This document shows positions 49,792-57,993 of a DNA stretch of 64,000 bases, in pieces. Position numbers and translations under genes: made by a program. Position 1 is the stretch's first letter; each line of letters begins with the position of its first letter. The stretch is from contig NZ_JAUSRB010000002.1 of the NCBI RefSeq assembly GCF_030811595.1, positions 2,046,001-2,110,000 of the forward strand, read 5' to 3'. This stretch comes from Streptosporangium brasiliense. GTDB taxonomy: Bacteria; Actinomycetota; Actinomycetes; Streptosporangiales; Streptosporangiaceae. Below the pieces are notes generated by a model. It was not told where the DNA came from, did no database searches, and saw only the letters and a program-made list of their open reading frames with translations.

Positions 49792-51191
49792 GAGCCCAGC
49801 TTTCCGGGGTTGAGGATGCCTGCGGGGTCGAAAGCGGCCTTGATCCGGCGGAGCAGCGCCATCTGGTCGGCACCGAGCCGCTCGGTGAGATAGGGGAGTT
49901 TGGCGGCGCCGACCCCGTGCTCGCCGGTGATGGTGCCGCCGAGCTCCATCGCGGTGCGGAAGACGTCGCCGAAGGCGTGGTGCGCGCGTTCGACCGCGTC
50001 GGTGTCGCCGGCGTCCACGACGCAGGTGGGGTGGAGGTTGCCGTCCCCCGCGTGGCCGAAGGTGGCGATCGTGAGGCCGTGCCGGTCGGCGATGGCGTCG
50101 ATGTGGCCGACCATCTCGGCGATGCGCGGGCGGGGCACGCTGGCGTCCTCCAGGATCGTGACCGAGCCCAGCCGTGACAGCGCCGGCAGCGCGCACCGCC
50201 GGGCGGCCAGCAGCGCCTCCGACTCGGCCGCCGCGCCCGCGACGGTGGCCTCCAGTGCGCCCTCGCCGAGGCAGAGCTCGGCCATGCGGTCGAGATGGCG
50301 GCCGACGGTGGCGGCGTCGCCGTCGTCGCCGAACAGCAGCAGCGCCCCCGCGTCGGACCGGAGCCCGAGCCGGGCGTAGGACTCGACCGCCTCGATGCAC
50401 TTGGCGTCCAGGAACTCCAGCGTCGCCGGGACGAGGCCGGAGCCGATGATCCGCGCCACGGCCCGGCCGGCGTCGGCCAGGGTGGCGAAGTACGCCAGGC
50501 CGGTGCCACCGGCCTCCGGGGCCGGGGTGAGCGCGACCGTCGCCTCGGTGATCACGCCGAGGGTGCCCTCGGAGCCGGTGAGCAGGCGGGTGAGGTCGTA
50601 GCCCGCGACGTCCTTCCAGAGCCGTCCGCCGGTGCGGATGACCTCGCCGGTCGCCAGCACCGCCTCCAGGCCGAGCACGTAGTTGCGCGTGACGCCGTAC
50701 TTGAGGCCGCGCAGGCCGCCCGCGCACGTGGCGATGGTGCCGCCGACCGTGGCCACGGTCCTGCTGCCGGGGTCGGGCGCGTACAGCAGGCCGTGCGCGG
50801 CGGCGGCCCCGGCCAGTTCGGCGGAGGTGACGCCCGGTTGGCAGACCGCCAGCAGCTCGTCGGCGCTGATCTCCAGGATGCGGTCGAGCCGGGTCAGCAC
50901 CAGCACGATGCCGCCGGTGAGGGGGACGGTGGCGGCGCACAGGTTGGACCCGGCGCCGCGGGGGACGACCGGGACGGAGCGGGCGCCGGCCAGCTTGAGG
51001 ACGGCGGCCACCTCCTCGGTGGAGCCGGGGTGGACGACGGCGCCGGGCCTGGCGGAGAAGAGCGGGGTGGCGTCCCTGGCGTAGGCGGCGACGTCCCCGT
51101 CGGCGTGCCGTACGTGGTCCGCGCCGACGATCGCGCGCAGCTCCCGCAGCAGGGTGGCGTCCAGCGGCTCCCCGTGTGAGGCGGTGTTCAT
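49788..51191 (-). CDS. glcD: FAD-linked glycolate/D-lactate oxidase subunit GlcD
   Basis: A 467-residue FAD-dependent 2-hydroxyacid dehydrogenase of the GlcD/VAO family. The FAD-binding region is VVPRGAGSNLCAATVPLTGG, with PDPGSRTVATVGGTIATCAG and GSEGTLGVITEATVALTPAP. The C-terminal substrate domain ends with GHAGDGNLHPT and GEHGVGAAKLPY. It oxidises D-lactate, glycolate or 2-hydroxyglutarate-type acids, handing electrons to GlcF. The start is ATG 51191. In this island the likely job is to oxidise the lactate or glycolate released by the FAH hydrolase. Inference. Confidence 0.9.
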   Translation of the reverse strand: MNTASHGEPLDATLLRELRAIVGADHVRHADGDVAAYARDATPLFSARPGAVVHPGSTEEVAAVLKLAGARSVPVVPRGAGSNLCAATVPLTGGIVLVLTRLDRILEISADELLAVCQPGVTSAELAGAAAAHGLLYAPDPGSRTVATVGGTIATCAGGLRGLKYGVTRNYVLGLEAVLATGEVIRTGGRLWKDVAGYDLTRLLTGSEGTLGVITEATVALTPAPEAGGTGLAYFATLADAGRAVARIIGSGLVPATLEFLDAKCIEAVESYARLGLRSDAGALLLFGDDGDAATVGRHLDRMAELCLGEGALEATVAGAAAESEALLAARRCALPALSRLGSVTILEDASVPRPRIAEMVGHIDAIADRHGLTIATFGHAGDGNLHPTCVVDAGDTDAVERAHHAFGDVFRTAMELGGTITGEHGVGAAKLPYLTERLGADQMALLRRIKAAFDPAGILNPGKLGS

Positions 51192-51241
51192 GGGCCCTCT
51201 CTCCCTGGCGTACGGCCTCCTTGGCGTACGGCGGTGTGATA

Positions 51242-52006
51242 TCACATGATCGCTAACTGGCCGCCGTCGATCACCAGCTCGGTGCCGTGCACGAACGCCG
51301 CGTCGTCGGAGGCCAGGAAGGCGTATCCGGCGGCGACCTCCTCGGCCAGGCCCGCCCGGCCGAGCGGGATGTGGTCGCGCTCGTAGGCGGAGACGAAGCC
51401 GTCGTCGAGCCCGGCCGAGATCGCCGAGTTCAGCGGGGTGCGGATGTAGCCGGGGCAGAGCGCGTTGACGCGGATGCCGTGCCGGCCGAGCTCGACCGCC
51501 ATGGTCCTGGTGAGCAGGAGCACGCCGCCCTTGGAGGCGTTGTAGTGGGCGTAGTCCGCCTCCCCGCCGAGCCCGTTGGTGGAGGACATGTTGAGGATCA
51601 CCCCGCCGGTCCCCTGCGCCACCAGGTGCCTGGCCACGGCCTGGGCGACCAGGAACATGCCGCGCAGGTTCACCGCGATGATCCGGTCCCAGTGGTCCGG
51701 GGTGATCTCCAGGAACGGCTCGCGCCAGGCGGTGCCGGCGTTGTTGACCAGCACGTCGAGGCCGCCCAGCGCGGCGACCGCGCCGCCGACCAGCCGGGCC
51801 ACGTCGGCCTCGGAGCTGACGTCGCCCGGCAGCCCGCTCACCTCCCCGAGCGGGGTCAGCTCGGCCACCGTCCGGTCGACCTCGGCCTGGTCCAGCCCCC
51901 CGATGACGACCCGGGCGCCCTCCTGGAGGAACCTCCGGGCGGTGGCGGCGCCGATGCCGCTGCTGCCACCGCTGACCAGCACCCGCTTTCCCGACAGCCC
52001 TCGCAT
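51242..52006 (-). CDS. SDR-family oxidoreductase
   Basis: A 254-residue classical short-chain dehydrogenase. The cofactor motif is VLVSGGSSGIGAATARRFLQ, NNAG is at LVNNAGTAWREPF, and the catalytic set is Ser in NMSSTNGLG plus YxxxK in YAHYNASKGGVLLL. ATG 52006 follows a GGGGAAGGGGAAG stretch, which is also a CCCCTT tandem repeat on the plus strand. A sugar-acid or sugar-lactone dehydrogenase role is likely from the operon. It lies in the SDR-glcD-glcF transcription unit, behind the truncated gene at 52039-52200. Confidence 0.9.
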   Translation of the reverse strand: MRGLSGKRVLVSGGSSGIGAATARRFLQEGARVVIGGLDQAEVDRTVAELTPLGEVSGLPGDVSSEADVARLVGGAVAALGGLDVLVNNAGTAWREPFLEITPDHWDRIIAVNLRGMFLVAQAVARHLVAQGTGGVILNMSSTNGLGGEADYAHYNASKGGVLLLTRTMAVELGRHGIRVNALCPGYIRTPLNSAISAGLDDGFVSAYERDHIPLGRAGLAEEVAAGYAFLASDDAAFVHGTELVIDGGQLAIM

Positions 52007-52038
52007 GACGACCTTCCCCTTCCCCTTCCCCTTCCCCT

Positions 52039-52200
52039 TCAGCTTCGGCGCACCGCGCCGCGGGCGGCGACGCGTGGTCCGGTGACGGCCCGGCCGCCCT
52101 CGACGCCGTGCGCCGCGGCCACCTTCGCCATTTCGGCGACGTCGGCGCGGACCGCATCGAGATCGATGACCAGTGCCGGGATGTCGAGTTCGAGATACAT
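52039..52200 (-). pseudogene. N-terminal stub of a D-threonine-aldolase/alanine-racemase-like gene
   Basis: The 53-codon frame starts MYLELDIPALVIDLDAVRAD, then VAEMAKVAAAHGV. This is the strand-and-helix start of PLP enzymes of the DSD1/D-threonine aldolase group, before the PLP lysine. It then runs out of homology into Arg-rich residues and stops at 52039. It is the first gene after the operator region at 52256-52290 and thus probably the original first gene of the SDR-glcD-glcF operon, now cut to its start. The identification is by pattern. Confidence 0.6.
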
Positions 52201-52255
52201 CGGCGGGACCGTCCCTGTCGGCTGTACGGCTGATGCTGGTCGAAATTAGCATTAG

Positions 52256-52290
52256 TTCCGTAATGCGGTCCAGCATTCTGTTATTCGGAA
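52256..52290. promoter_or_regulatory. Two IclR-type operators before the glcDF operon
   Basis: TTCCG-TAATG-CGGTC (52256-52270) and TTCTG-TTATT-CGGAA (52276-52290) are adjacent copies of the TTCCG-N5-CGGAA plan, with two and one mismatches. They lie 56-90 bp upstream of the stub start at 52200. Confidence 0.7.
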
Positions 52291-52505
52291 TCTATGGGCT
52301 GTGCTCGCCGGCGAGGTGTGCTCTGTAGCGGATCGCGCCGCTCCGGCCTGGGTGTCCGCCGGGACCGGCCGGTCCGCCGCGCGTCCCACCCCGCTCCCCG
52401 GGCCGTGTCCCGCGCGGGGATCGGCTGGTCCGGCGCCCGGTCCGCGGTGCCTCCTGGGTGGTGCCCTAGGACGACCGTTCTCATCTGGGATCTTTCCGCT
52501 GACGC

Positions 52506-52570
52506 TTGACAGTCGATCGCCCCGGGTGGTGTTCTGTCGCCAGTTCAGAACTGCATTCTGCGATACGGAA
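52506..52570 (+). promoter_or_regulatory. Promoter plus IclR-type operator of the FAH-ADH-GH4 operon
   Basis: A TTGACA -35 box (52506-52511) and a weak -10 (TGTTCT, 52530-52535) with an 18-bp spacer. The operator TTCTG-CGATA-CGGAA (52556-52570) lies just downstream of the expected transcription start, where a bound repressor would block elongation. The FAH gene starts at 52588. The 215 bp between 52291 and 52505 hold no gene. Confidence 0.65.
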
Positions 52571-52587
52571 TGAAATGAGGAGGGTGA

Positions 52588-53418
52588 ATGAGACTCGGCA
52601 CGGTGCGCGCCGGAGGGGCCCGGCTGGCCGCGGTGGATCGAGAGGGGCTCTGGTACGCGCTGGACGTCCCGGCCGGCACGCCGCTGGAGACGGTGCTGGC
52701 CGGGGGCATCGACGAGACCCGGCGGCTGGCCGCCTCGGCGGCCGGGCCGATCGCGGACGCGGTGCCCGTGGCGCCGCTGCGGCCCGGCAAGATCGTGGCG
52801 ATCGGGCTGAACTACCTGGACCACATCCGTGAGGCGGGGATGGACAGGCCGGAGCGCCCGCTGATGTTCGCCAAGTTCCCCTCCAGCGTGATCGGCCCCG
52901 GCGAGCCGATCGTCATCGACGGCGAGCTGACCGAGCGGGTCGACTGGGAGGTCGAGCTGGCCGCCGTCATCGGCGCGCCGATCCGGCACGCGAGCCCGGC
53001 CGAGGCACTGGCGGGAGTGGCCGGATACACCGTGGCCAACGACGTCTCCGCCCGCGACCTGCAGTTCGCCGACGGCCAGTGGACACGCGGCAAGAGCCTG
53101 GACACCTTCTGCCCGCTCGGCCCGGCCGTCGTGACCCCCGACGAGCTCGGCGACCCGCAGTCGCTCCGGCTGCGGACAGCAGTCAACGGCGAGACCGTGC
53201 AGGACTCCAGCACCGCGGAGATGCTCTTCGGCGTCGCCGAGCTGCTGTCCTACTGCTCCCGCGCCTTCACCCTCGAACCCGGCGACGTGGTGCTGACCGG
53301 CACCCCGTGGGGCTGCGGCGAGTTCATGGACCCGCGGCGCTCGCTCCGGCCCGGAGACGTCGTCGAGGTGAGCGTCGAGGGCATCGGCACCCTGCGCGAC
53401 CCCGTCGTCGGCAGGTGA
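52588..53418 (+). CDS. Fumarylacetoacetate hydrolase-family protein (2,4-diketo-3-deoxy sugar-acid hydrolase type)
   Basis: A 276-residue FAH-superfamily hydrolase. Metal and substrate motifs: KIVAIGLNYLDHIREAGMDR, FAKFPSSVIGPGEPIVI, ERVDWEVELAAVIGAP (metal glutamates), NDVSARDLQF and KSLDTFCPLGPAVVTPDEL. In sugar catabolism this subfamily cleaves 2,4-diketo-3-deoxy-fuconate or -rhamnonate into pyruvate and lactate, or pentonate versions into pyruvate and glycolate. ATG 52588 follows GAGGAGGG. It heads the right-hand operon of the island under an IclR-type operator, opposite the glcDF operon that can oxidise its product. Confidence 0.87.
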   Translation: MRLGTVRAGGARLAAVDREGLWYALDVPAGTPLETVLAGGIDETRRLAASAAGPIADAVPVAPLRPGKIVAIGLNYLDHIREAGMDRPERPLMFAKFPSSVIGPGEPIVIDGELTERVDWEVELAAVIGAPIRHASPAEALAGVAGYTVANDVSARDLQFADGQWTRGKSLDTFCPLGPAVVTPDELGDPQSLRLRTAVNGETVQDSSTAEMLFGVAELLSYCSRAFTLEPGDVVLTGTPWGCGEFMDPRRSLRPGDVVEVSVEGIGTLRDPVVGR

Positions 53419-53470
53419 CGGCCGGCGGGCCGACCCCGTGCCGCATCCGACCCCCTGGACAGGAGTTTCT

Positions 53471-53509
53471 GTGAGATACGCACATCCGGCCGGCGGCGAG
53501 CTCCGGTGA
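53471..53509 (+). CDS. 12-residue leader frame coupled to the alcohol dehydrogenase
   Basis: AGGAG lies 5 bp before GTG 53471, which opens MRYAHPAGGELR. Its TGA overlaps the GTG of the dehydrogenase at 53506. It may be the shrunken start of a lost gene or a translational coupling peptide. Confidence 0.35.
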   Translation: MRYAHPAGGELR

Positions 53510-54441
53510 GGGCCCTGGTGTTCACCGGGCCCGGCACCGTGGAGATGCGCGAGGTGCCCGAGCCCGAGCCGGGCCCCGGCGACGTGCTGGTGGACGTGGT
53601 CGCCTCCGGCATCTGCGGCAGCGAGCTGCACGGCGTCAAGACGCCCGGTTTCCGGGTGCCGCCGCTGGTGATGGGGCACGAGTTCGCCGGCCGCACGGAG
53701 GACGGCCGCCCCGTCATCGTCAACCCCATCCTCTCCTGCGGCCGCTGCGACCTGTGCGCGCTGGGGCTGCGCAACGTGTGCCGGGAGCGGCGGATCGTCG
53801 GGGTGCACACGCCGGGCGCGTTCGCCGAGCGGGTCGCCGTGCCCACCGGCGCGCTGGTCCCGCTGCCCGAGGGGCTCGACTGGACGGCGGCGGGCATCGT
53901 CGAGCCGGCGGCCAACGCCGTCCACGCCTGGGCGCTGGCCGGCGCTCCGGCGGGGGCGCGGGTGGGCGTCATCGGCGCCGGCGCCATCGGCCTGGCCTGC
54001 CTGCAGGTCGCGGTGGCGGGCGGGGCCGGGCGGGTCGAGATCGCCGACCGGTCCGACAGCCGCCGCGAGATCGCGGGCCGGCTGGGCGCCGACGCGGCCG
54101 TGTCCACGCTGACCGGCGAGTACGACGTGATCTTCGACGCGGTCGGCGCGGCCGTCACCCACGAGCAGTCGCTGGCCCGCCTGCGGCCGGGCGGGGTCAC
54201 GGTCTGGCTGGGCCTGGCAGACAGCACCGCCGGATTCGACGCCGCCGATCTCGTGCGCGGCGAGAAGCGGGTGCTCGGCTCCTTCGCCTACCGCGACGCC
54301 GACTTCGCCGCCGCGGTGGACCTGGTCGGCGGCTGGGACCTGAGCTGGGTCGACACCTTCCCGCTCGCCGAGGGCGTCGAGATCTTCACCGCGCTGATGA
54401 ACGGCCGCGCCACCCCCGTCAAGGCACTGCTCGCCCCCTGA
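53506..54441 (+). CDS. Zinc-dependent medium-chain alcohol/sugar dehydrogenase
   Basis: A 311-residue MDR-family dehydrogenase, resembling sorbitol/threonine or L-fuconate-type sugar dehydrogenases. It has the catalytic zinc site SGICGSELHGVK with GHEFAG, four structural-zinc cysteines in CGRCDLCALGLRNVC, and the nucleotide motif VGVIGAGAIGLACLQVAVAG. It is slightly short at both ends compared with the usual ~340. GTG 53506 overlaps the leader stop. In the island it probably oxidises the sugar to its lactone or a later keto-acid. Confidence 0.9.
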   Translation: MRALVFTGPGTVEMREVPEPEPGPGDVLVDVVASGICGSELHGVKTPGFRVPPLVMGHEFAGRTEDGRPVIVNPILSCGRCDLCALGLRNVCRERRIVGVHTPGAFAERVAVPTGALVPLPEGLDWTAAGIVEPAANAVHAWALAGAPAGARVGVIGAGAIGLACLQVAVAGGAGRVEIADRSDSRREIAGRLGADAAVSTLTGEYDVIFDAVGAAVTHEQSLARLRPGGVTVWLGLADSTAGFDAADLVRGEKRVLGSFAYRDADFAAAVDLVGGWDLSWVDTFPLAEGVEIFTALMNGRATPVKALLAP

Positions 54442-54454
54442 ATCGAGGTATCCC

Positions 54455-55747
54455 ATGGCCCGGATCGTCCTGGTGGGCGCCGGTAGCATCACCTTCGCCA
54501 AGAACCTGCTCTCCGACATCCTGACCTTCCCCGAGCTGACCGAGTCGACGATCGTGCTGCACGACATCGATCCCGCGCGGCTGGCCACGGCCGAGGCGAT
54601 GGCCACCTGGATGGTCGCCGAGCTGGGCGTCGGAGCCAAGATCGAGGCGCACGCCGACCGCAGGGCCGCGCTCGACGGCGCCGACTATGTCATCAACGAG
54701 ATCGCCGTCGGCGGGCTGGCCGCCGTACAGCGTGACTTCGAGATCCCCGCCCGGTACGGCGTGCGCCAGACGATCGCCGACACCCTGGGCATCGGCGGGA
54801 TCTTCCGGGCGCTGCGCACCATCCCCGTGATGGTCGCCATCGGGCACGACCTCGCCGAGCTCGCCCCCGGCGCGGTGCTGTTCAACTACACCAACCCGAT
54901 GTCGATGATCCCGTGGGCGGTCTACGCGGGCACGCCGTTCCGCAACGTCGTGGGCGTCTGCCACGCCGCGCGCGACACCCAGTCCACCCTGGCCAGGATG
55001 GTCGGCGTGCCGGAGGAGGAGATCTCCTTCACCACCGCGGGCGTCAACCACCAGGCGTTCGTGCTCCGCTTCGAGCGGAACGGGGAGAACCTGTACCGCC
55101 GGCTGGACGAGCTCATCGAGGCCGACCCCGAGCTGCGGCGCAGGGTCCGCGTGGAGGTGTACCAGAACTTCGGCTACTTTCCGACGGAGTCGAGCGAGCA
55201 CGGCTCCGAATACCTGCCCTGGTTCCTCCCGCACGCCGACCAGGTCGAGCACTACCGCATCCCGGTCGGCGTCTACCTGGACTGGCTGGCCGACGGCTTC
55301 GCCGAGTACGAGTCGCAGAAGCGCTCCCTCGACGCCGGCGAGGGCGTGACCATCGAACGCGGCGACGAGCTGGCCTCACTGGCCATCCACTCCATGGAGA
55401 CCGGCACCCCCCGCCTCATCCACGGCAACGTCCGGAACGGGGGGCTCATCGCCAACCTCCCCGCCGACGCCTGCGTCGAGGTGCCCTGCCACGTGGACCG
55501 GGCGGGGGTGCAGCCGACCAGGATCGGCGAGCTGCCCACCCAGCTCGCCGCGCTCAACAGGAGCACGCTCAACGTGAGCGAGCTGACCGTGAAGGCCGCC
55601 CTGGAAGGCCGCCGCGACCACGTCTACCAGGCCGCCCTGCTCGACCCGAACACCGCGGCCACCCTGCCGGTCCGCCGGATCCGCGAGCTGGTCGACGAGC
55701 TGATCGCCGCCCACGGGGACCTGCTGCCCGAAGGCGTCAGGGACTGA
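54455..55747 (+). CDS. Glycoside hydrolase family 4 (alpha-galactosidase/glucuronidase-like)
   Basis: A 430-residue GH4 enzyme, which hydrolyses glycosides by an NAD- and Mn-dependent redox mechanism. The NAD motif is VLVGAGSITFAKNLLSDI. Substrate and metal positions are in NYTNPMSM, GVCHAARD (C169, H170) and GVNHQAF (N198, H199), followed by GYFPTESSEHGSEYLPW. Among GH4 types the CH pair and GxNH favour the MelA/alpha-galactosidase or galacturonidase class over phospho-glucosidases. ATG 54455, 13 bp after the dehydrogenase. It would release the monosaccharide that feeds the rest of the pathway. Confidence 0.9.
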   Translation: MARIVLVGAGSITFAKNLLSDILTFPELTESTIVLHDIDPARLATAEAMATWMVAELGVGAKIEAHADRRAALDGADYVINEIAVGGLAAVQRDFEIPARYGVRQTIADTLGIGGIFRALRTIPVMVAIGHDLAELAPGAVLFNYTNPMSMIPWAVYAGTPFRNVVGVCHAARDTQSTLARMVGVPEEEISFTTAGVNHQAFVLRFERNGENLYRRLDELIEADPELRRRVRVEVYQNFGYFPTESSEHGSEYLPWFLPHADQVEHYRIPVGVYLDWLADGFAEYESQKRSLDAGEGVTIERGDELASLAIHSMETGTPRLIHGNVRNGGLIANLPADACVEVPCHVDRAGVQPTRIGELPTQLAALNRSTLNVSELTVKAALEGRRDHVYQAALLDPNTAATLPVRRIRELVDELIAAHGDLLPEGVRD

Positions 55748-55749
55748 CC

Positions 55750-56236
55750 GTGTGCACCCCGGATCTACCGCTCTCCCGCTACCGCCCCGTCTCCCAGCTC
55801 CGGGTCCCCGTCCACCACGTCGACCGCGCCCGCCTGCCCGCCGTGGACGCCCACATCCACCTCGGCCGCTGGCTCACCGAGGACGGCGACTGGATGGTCA
55901 AGGACGTGCCGGCGCTGCTGGAGACGATGGACGCGCTCAACCTGCGCGGCATGGTCAACCTCGACGGCCGCTGGGGCCGGGAGCTGGCCGAGAACATCGA
56001 GCGCTACGACGCCGCCCACCCCGGGAAGTTCGCCACGTTCTGCCACGTCGACTGGTCGCAGGCCGCCGAGCCGGGGTTCGGCGAGCGGCTGGCCGCGCGA
56101 CGAGGCGTTCGCCCACTCCCTGGACGACCCGCCGCTGATGGGCCGCTGGACCATCAGCGGGCTCGACCTCCCCGACGACGTGCTGGAGCAGGTCTACACC
56201 GGCAACGCGCTCAGGCTCGTACCGAGGCTGGCATGA
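55750..56236 (+). pseudogene. Internally deleted, frameshifted amidohydrolase (amidohydrolase_2 family)
   Basis: GTG 55750, two bases after the GH4 stop, opens a normal amidohydrolase N-terminus with the metal motif DAHIHLGRW and LNLRGMVNLDGRWGRELAEN, HVDWSQ. At about 56100 the frame changes; the downstream frame gives RDEAFAHSLDDPPLMGRWTI and VLEQVYTGNALRLVPRLA to TGA 56236, which is the C-terminus of the same family. About 160-200 central residues of a ~330-residue enzyme are therefore missing, with a frameshift at the joint. The protein cannot have a complete barrel. It is likely a former lactonase or hydrolase of the island. Confidence 0.75.
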
Positions 56237-56249
56237 ACGTCTGGCCGGG

Positions 56250-57275
56250 TCAGCGGCAGGGCTTGTACGGCTGGTTCTTCAGGGAGTAGTCGGAGGCCTT
56301 CTTGATGGCGTTGAAGTTGAGCGCGGCGGCGTTCGCCTTGGCGCAGAAGCTCGACGGCGAGGTCTTGTACTCCACCTGGAAGACCGGCTTGCCGGCCTGG
56401 ACGAAGGGCTTGAGCTCGGCGCACTCGCCCCACTGGAAGCACTCCTCGTTGACCGCGTAGTCGAAGCTCGACACCAGATCGGAGACCTGGCTCAGGTCGT
56501 TCTTGAGCGCCGCCGACAGGCCGTGCCGGTGCGCCATGTCGGCCAGCGCCCGGTTGTAGACGAGCTGGGTCGCCGCGCTGATCTTCCAGCCGGTGACGGA
56601 GGCCCCCTCCTCGTGCGCGTGCACGACGTCGAACTCCACGCCGTCGAATCCGGCCGCGGCGCACTTGGCGACCCTGGCCTCCATCATCCGCAGGAGGAAG
56701 TCACGCTGCCCCTTGTCGTTGTTGATGTTGGCCCAGCGCTCGTTGGGGAACTCCGCGCTGAAGGGCTTGCCCAGCAGGGAGTTGCCGTGGCTCTTGTGCC
56801 AGTCGACGAACTGCCGGTAGTCGGGGCGGAACTCCTCGATCGACCCGGAGTCGACGTAGCAGATCGCCTTGGCGCCCCGCGCGTGGATCGCCTTGACGGC
56901 CGCCGTGTTGACGGTCGTGTTGTTGCCGGCGACGGCGGCGTCCACGTAGAGGTCGATGTCGAACACGCTCGGCCGGACGCAGGCGCCGCCCGTCTGCGGG
57001 GTCACGCAGACGTCGACGTCGATCCCGCCGGTCGCCGCGTGGGCCGTGCTGCCTTCGAGCTGGTACTGCCAGCGGCTCTGCACCGGAGGGCGCCAGATGG
57101 CCGCGCTCGCGGCGGCGCCGGCCGGTGCGGCCGAGGCGGTGGCGGGAGCGGCGGCGTCGGCCGAGGCGGTGGCGCCGAGGGCCGTGACCGGGGCCAGGAG
57201 TACGGCCGCCGCCACGGCCAGCCGCCCGGCGAGGCGGAGCGGGGCCGGGCGGAGCGCCCGGAAGTTGACCAACAA
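56250..57275 (-). CDS. Secreted GH114 endo-alpha-1,4-polygalactosaminidase-like enzyme
   Basis: A 341-residue secreted glycosidase of the GH114/TM1410-like TIM barrel. A signal peptide (LAVAAAVLLAPVTALGATAS) and an Ala-rich linker lead into WRPPVQSRWQYQLEGSTA, FDIDLYVDAAV, AICYVDSGSIEEFRPDYRQF, NERWANINNDKGQ and GFDGVEFDVVHAHEE, which are family strands with the catalytic Asp and Glu. The family cleaves alpha-1,4-galactosaminoglycans. The start is taken as TTG 57275, as no ATG or GTG gives a complete signal peptide; this is uncertain. A perfect IclR-type operator lies 12 bp upstream. Convergent to the amidohydrolase relic. Confidence 0.87.
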   Translation of the reverse strand: MLVNFRALRPAPLRLAGRLAVAAAVLLAPVTALGATASADAAAPATASAAPAGAAASAAIWRPPVQSRWQYQLEGSTAHAATGGIDVDVCVTPQTGGACVRPSVFDIDLYVDAAVAGNNTTVNTAAVKAIHARGAKAICYVDSGSIEEFRPDYRQFVDWHKSHGNSLLGKPFSAEFPNERWANINNDKGQRDFLLRMMEARVAKCAAAGFDGVEFDVVHAHEEGASVTGWKISAATQLVYNRALADMAHRHGLSAALKNDLSQVSDLVSSFDYAVNEECFQWGECAELKPFVQAGKPVFQVEYKTSPSSFCAKANAAALNFNAIKKASDYSLKNQPYKPCR

Positions 57276-57286
57276 AGTTCTCTACT

Positions 57287-57301
57287 TTCCGTATAGCGGA
57301 A
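57287..57301. promoter_or_regulatory. Perfect IclR-type operator before the GH114 gene
   Basis: TTCCG-TATAG-CGGAA, a perfect copy of the island palindrome, 12 bp upstream of the GH114 start. Confidence 0.75.
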
Positions 57302-57450
57302 TTAAATTTCGCGATCAAGGAAATCGGGGTGGAGGCGAGCTTGTCAACTCCCCGGCGGTCCCGGCGGACGCCCACGGGGAGGAGGGTGCCGGTGGACGGC
57401 CTGCCGGCACACCCTGTCCCGTTCCATAAGTAGCCACGTTTTTCAGCGTA

Positions 57451-57465
57451 TTCCGTATAGCGGAA
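57451..57465. promoter_or_regulatory. Perfect IclR-type operator before the ABC transporter relic
   Basis: TTCCG-TATAG-CGGAA, identical to the copy at 57287-57301 and 164 bp from it. It lies 12 bp before the reading frame at 57477. Confidence 0.75.
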
Positions 57466-57476
57466 AGCTAGTCTGC

Positions 57477-57758
57477 ATGACGGCCGACGATAAGTCGGTC
57501 TACCTCGACTCCAGCCCGGCCGAGAAGGGGCAGAAGCTGTTCGAGTCCGGACGGCCGGCCCTCTTCCTGTCCGGCCCGTGGGTGCTCCCGGACCTGCAGG
57601 CGGCGAAACTCGACTACGGCGTCGCGCGGCTGCCCGGCACGGACGGCAACCACGAGACGGTCTCGGGGCCCGACAACTGGGTCGTCTTCGAGCACGACGA
57701 GCGGCGGGTCAAGGCTGCCGCCAAGACCGACGCGGTGCTCGCCGTACCGGGGGGCTGA
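57477..57758 (+). pseudogene. Internal fragment of a sugar ABC-transporter binding protein
   Basis: The 93-codon frame reads TADDKSVYLDSSPAEKGQKL, FESGRPALFLSGPWVLPDLQ, KLDYGVARLPGTDGNHETVS and GPDNWVVFEHDERRVKAAAK. This is the middle of a family-1 extracellular sugar-binding protein, where such blocks normally occur around residue 230-330. There is no signal peptide and no N-lobe; the operator and promoter sit directly in front of the fragment. It ends at TGA 57758 where it runs into a permease tail in another frame. Confidence 0.8.
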
Positions 57759-57898
57759 CGACCTTCCAGGGCCAGCACCGCGCCGACTGGCCGGCGGTCA
57801 TGGCGGGCACGGTGCTCACGACGCTCCCCGTGCTCGGCGTGTTCCTCTTCGGCCGGCGCCGGTTCGTCCAGGCGCTGACCGGCGCGGTCAAGGGCTGA
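57753..57898 (+). pseudogene. C-terminal tail of a sugar ABC-transporter permease
   Basis: In the frame shifted relative to the binding-protein fragment, GLTTFQGQHRADWPAVMAGT, VLTTLPVLGVFLFGRRRFVQ and ALTGAVKG* form the last transmembrane helix and the 'AVKG' C-terminus typical of MalG-like sugar permeases. Only about 48 of ~280 residues remain. Together with the preceding fragment it records a deletion that removed the rest of the binding protein, the first permease and most of the second. Confidence 0.78.
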
Positions 57899-57907
57899 GC
57901 CGGGGCG

Positions 57908-57956
57908 CGGGCCCGAGGACGTGCCCGCGGGGTCCGCGGGCACGTCCTCGGGCCCG
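57908..57956. terminator. 23-bp hairpin terminator
   Basis: The arms 57908-57930 and 57934-57956 pair perfectly around a 3-nt loop (GGT). It lies between the convergent ABC relic and SMP-30 gene and is the strongest stem in the window after the 44-bp palindrome. Confidence 0.85.
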
Positions 57957-57993
57957 GGGCCTCAGCGGGGCGTCCGGCCGGTCTCCGGGACCG

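Noticed and set aside
48007..52200. Operon continuity of NUDIX with glcF
   Set aside because: There is a 160-bp gap with repeats between them and no shared function, so co-transcription is not claimed.
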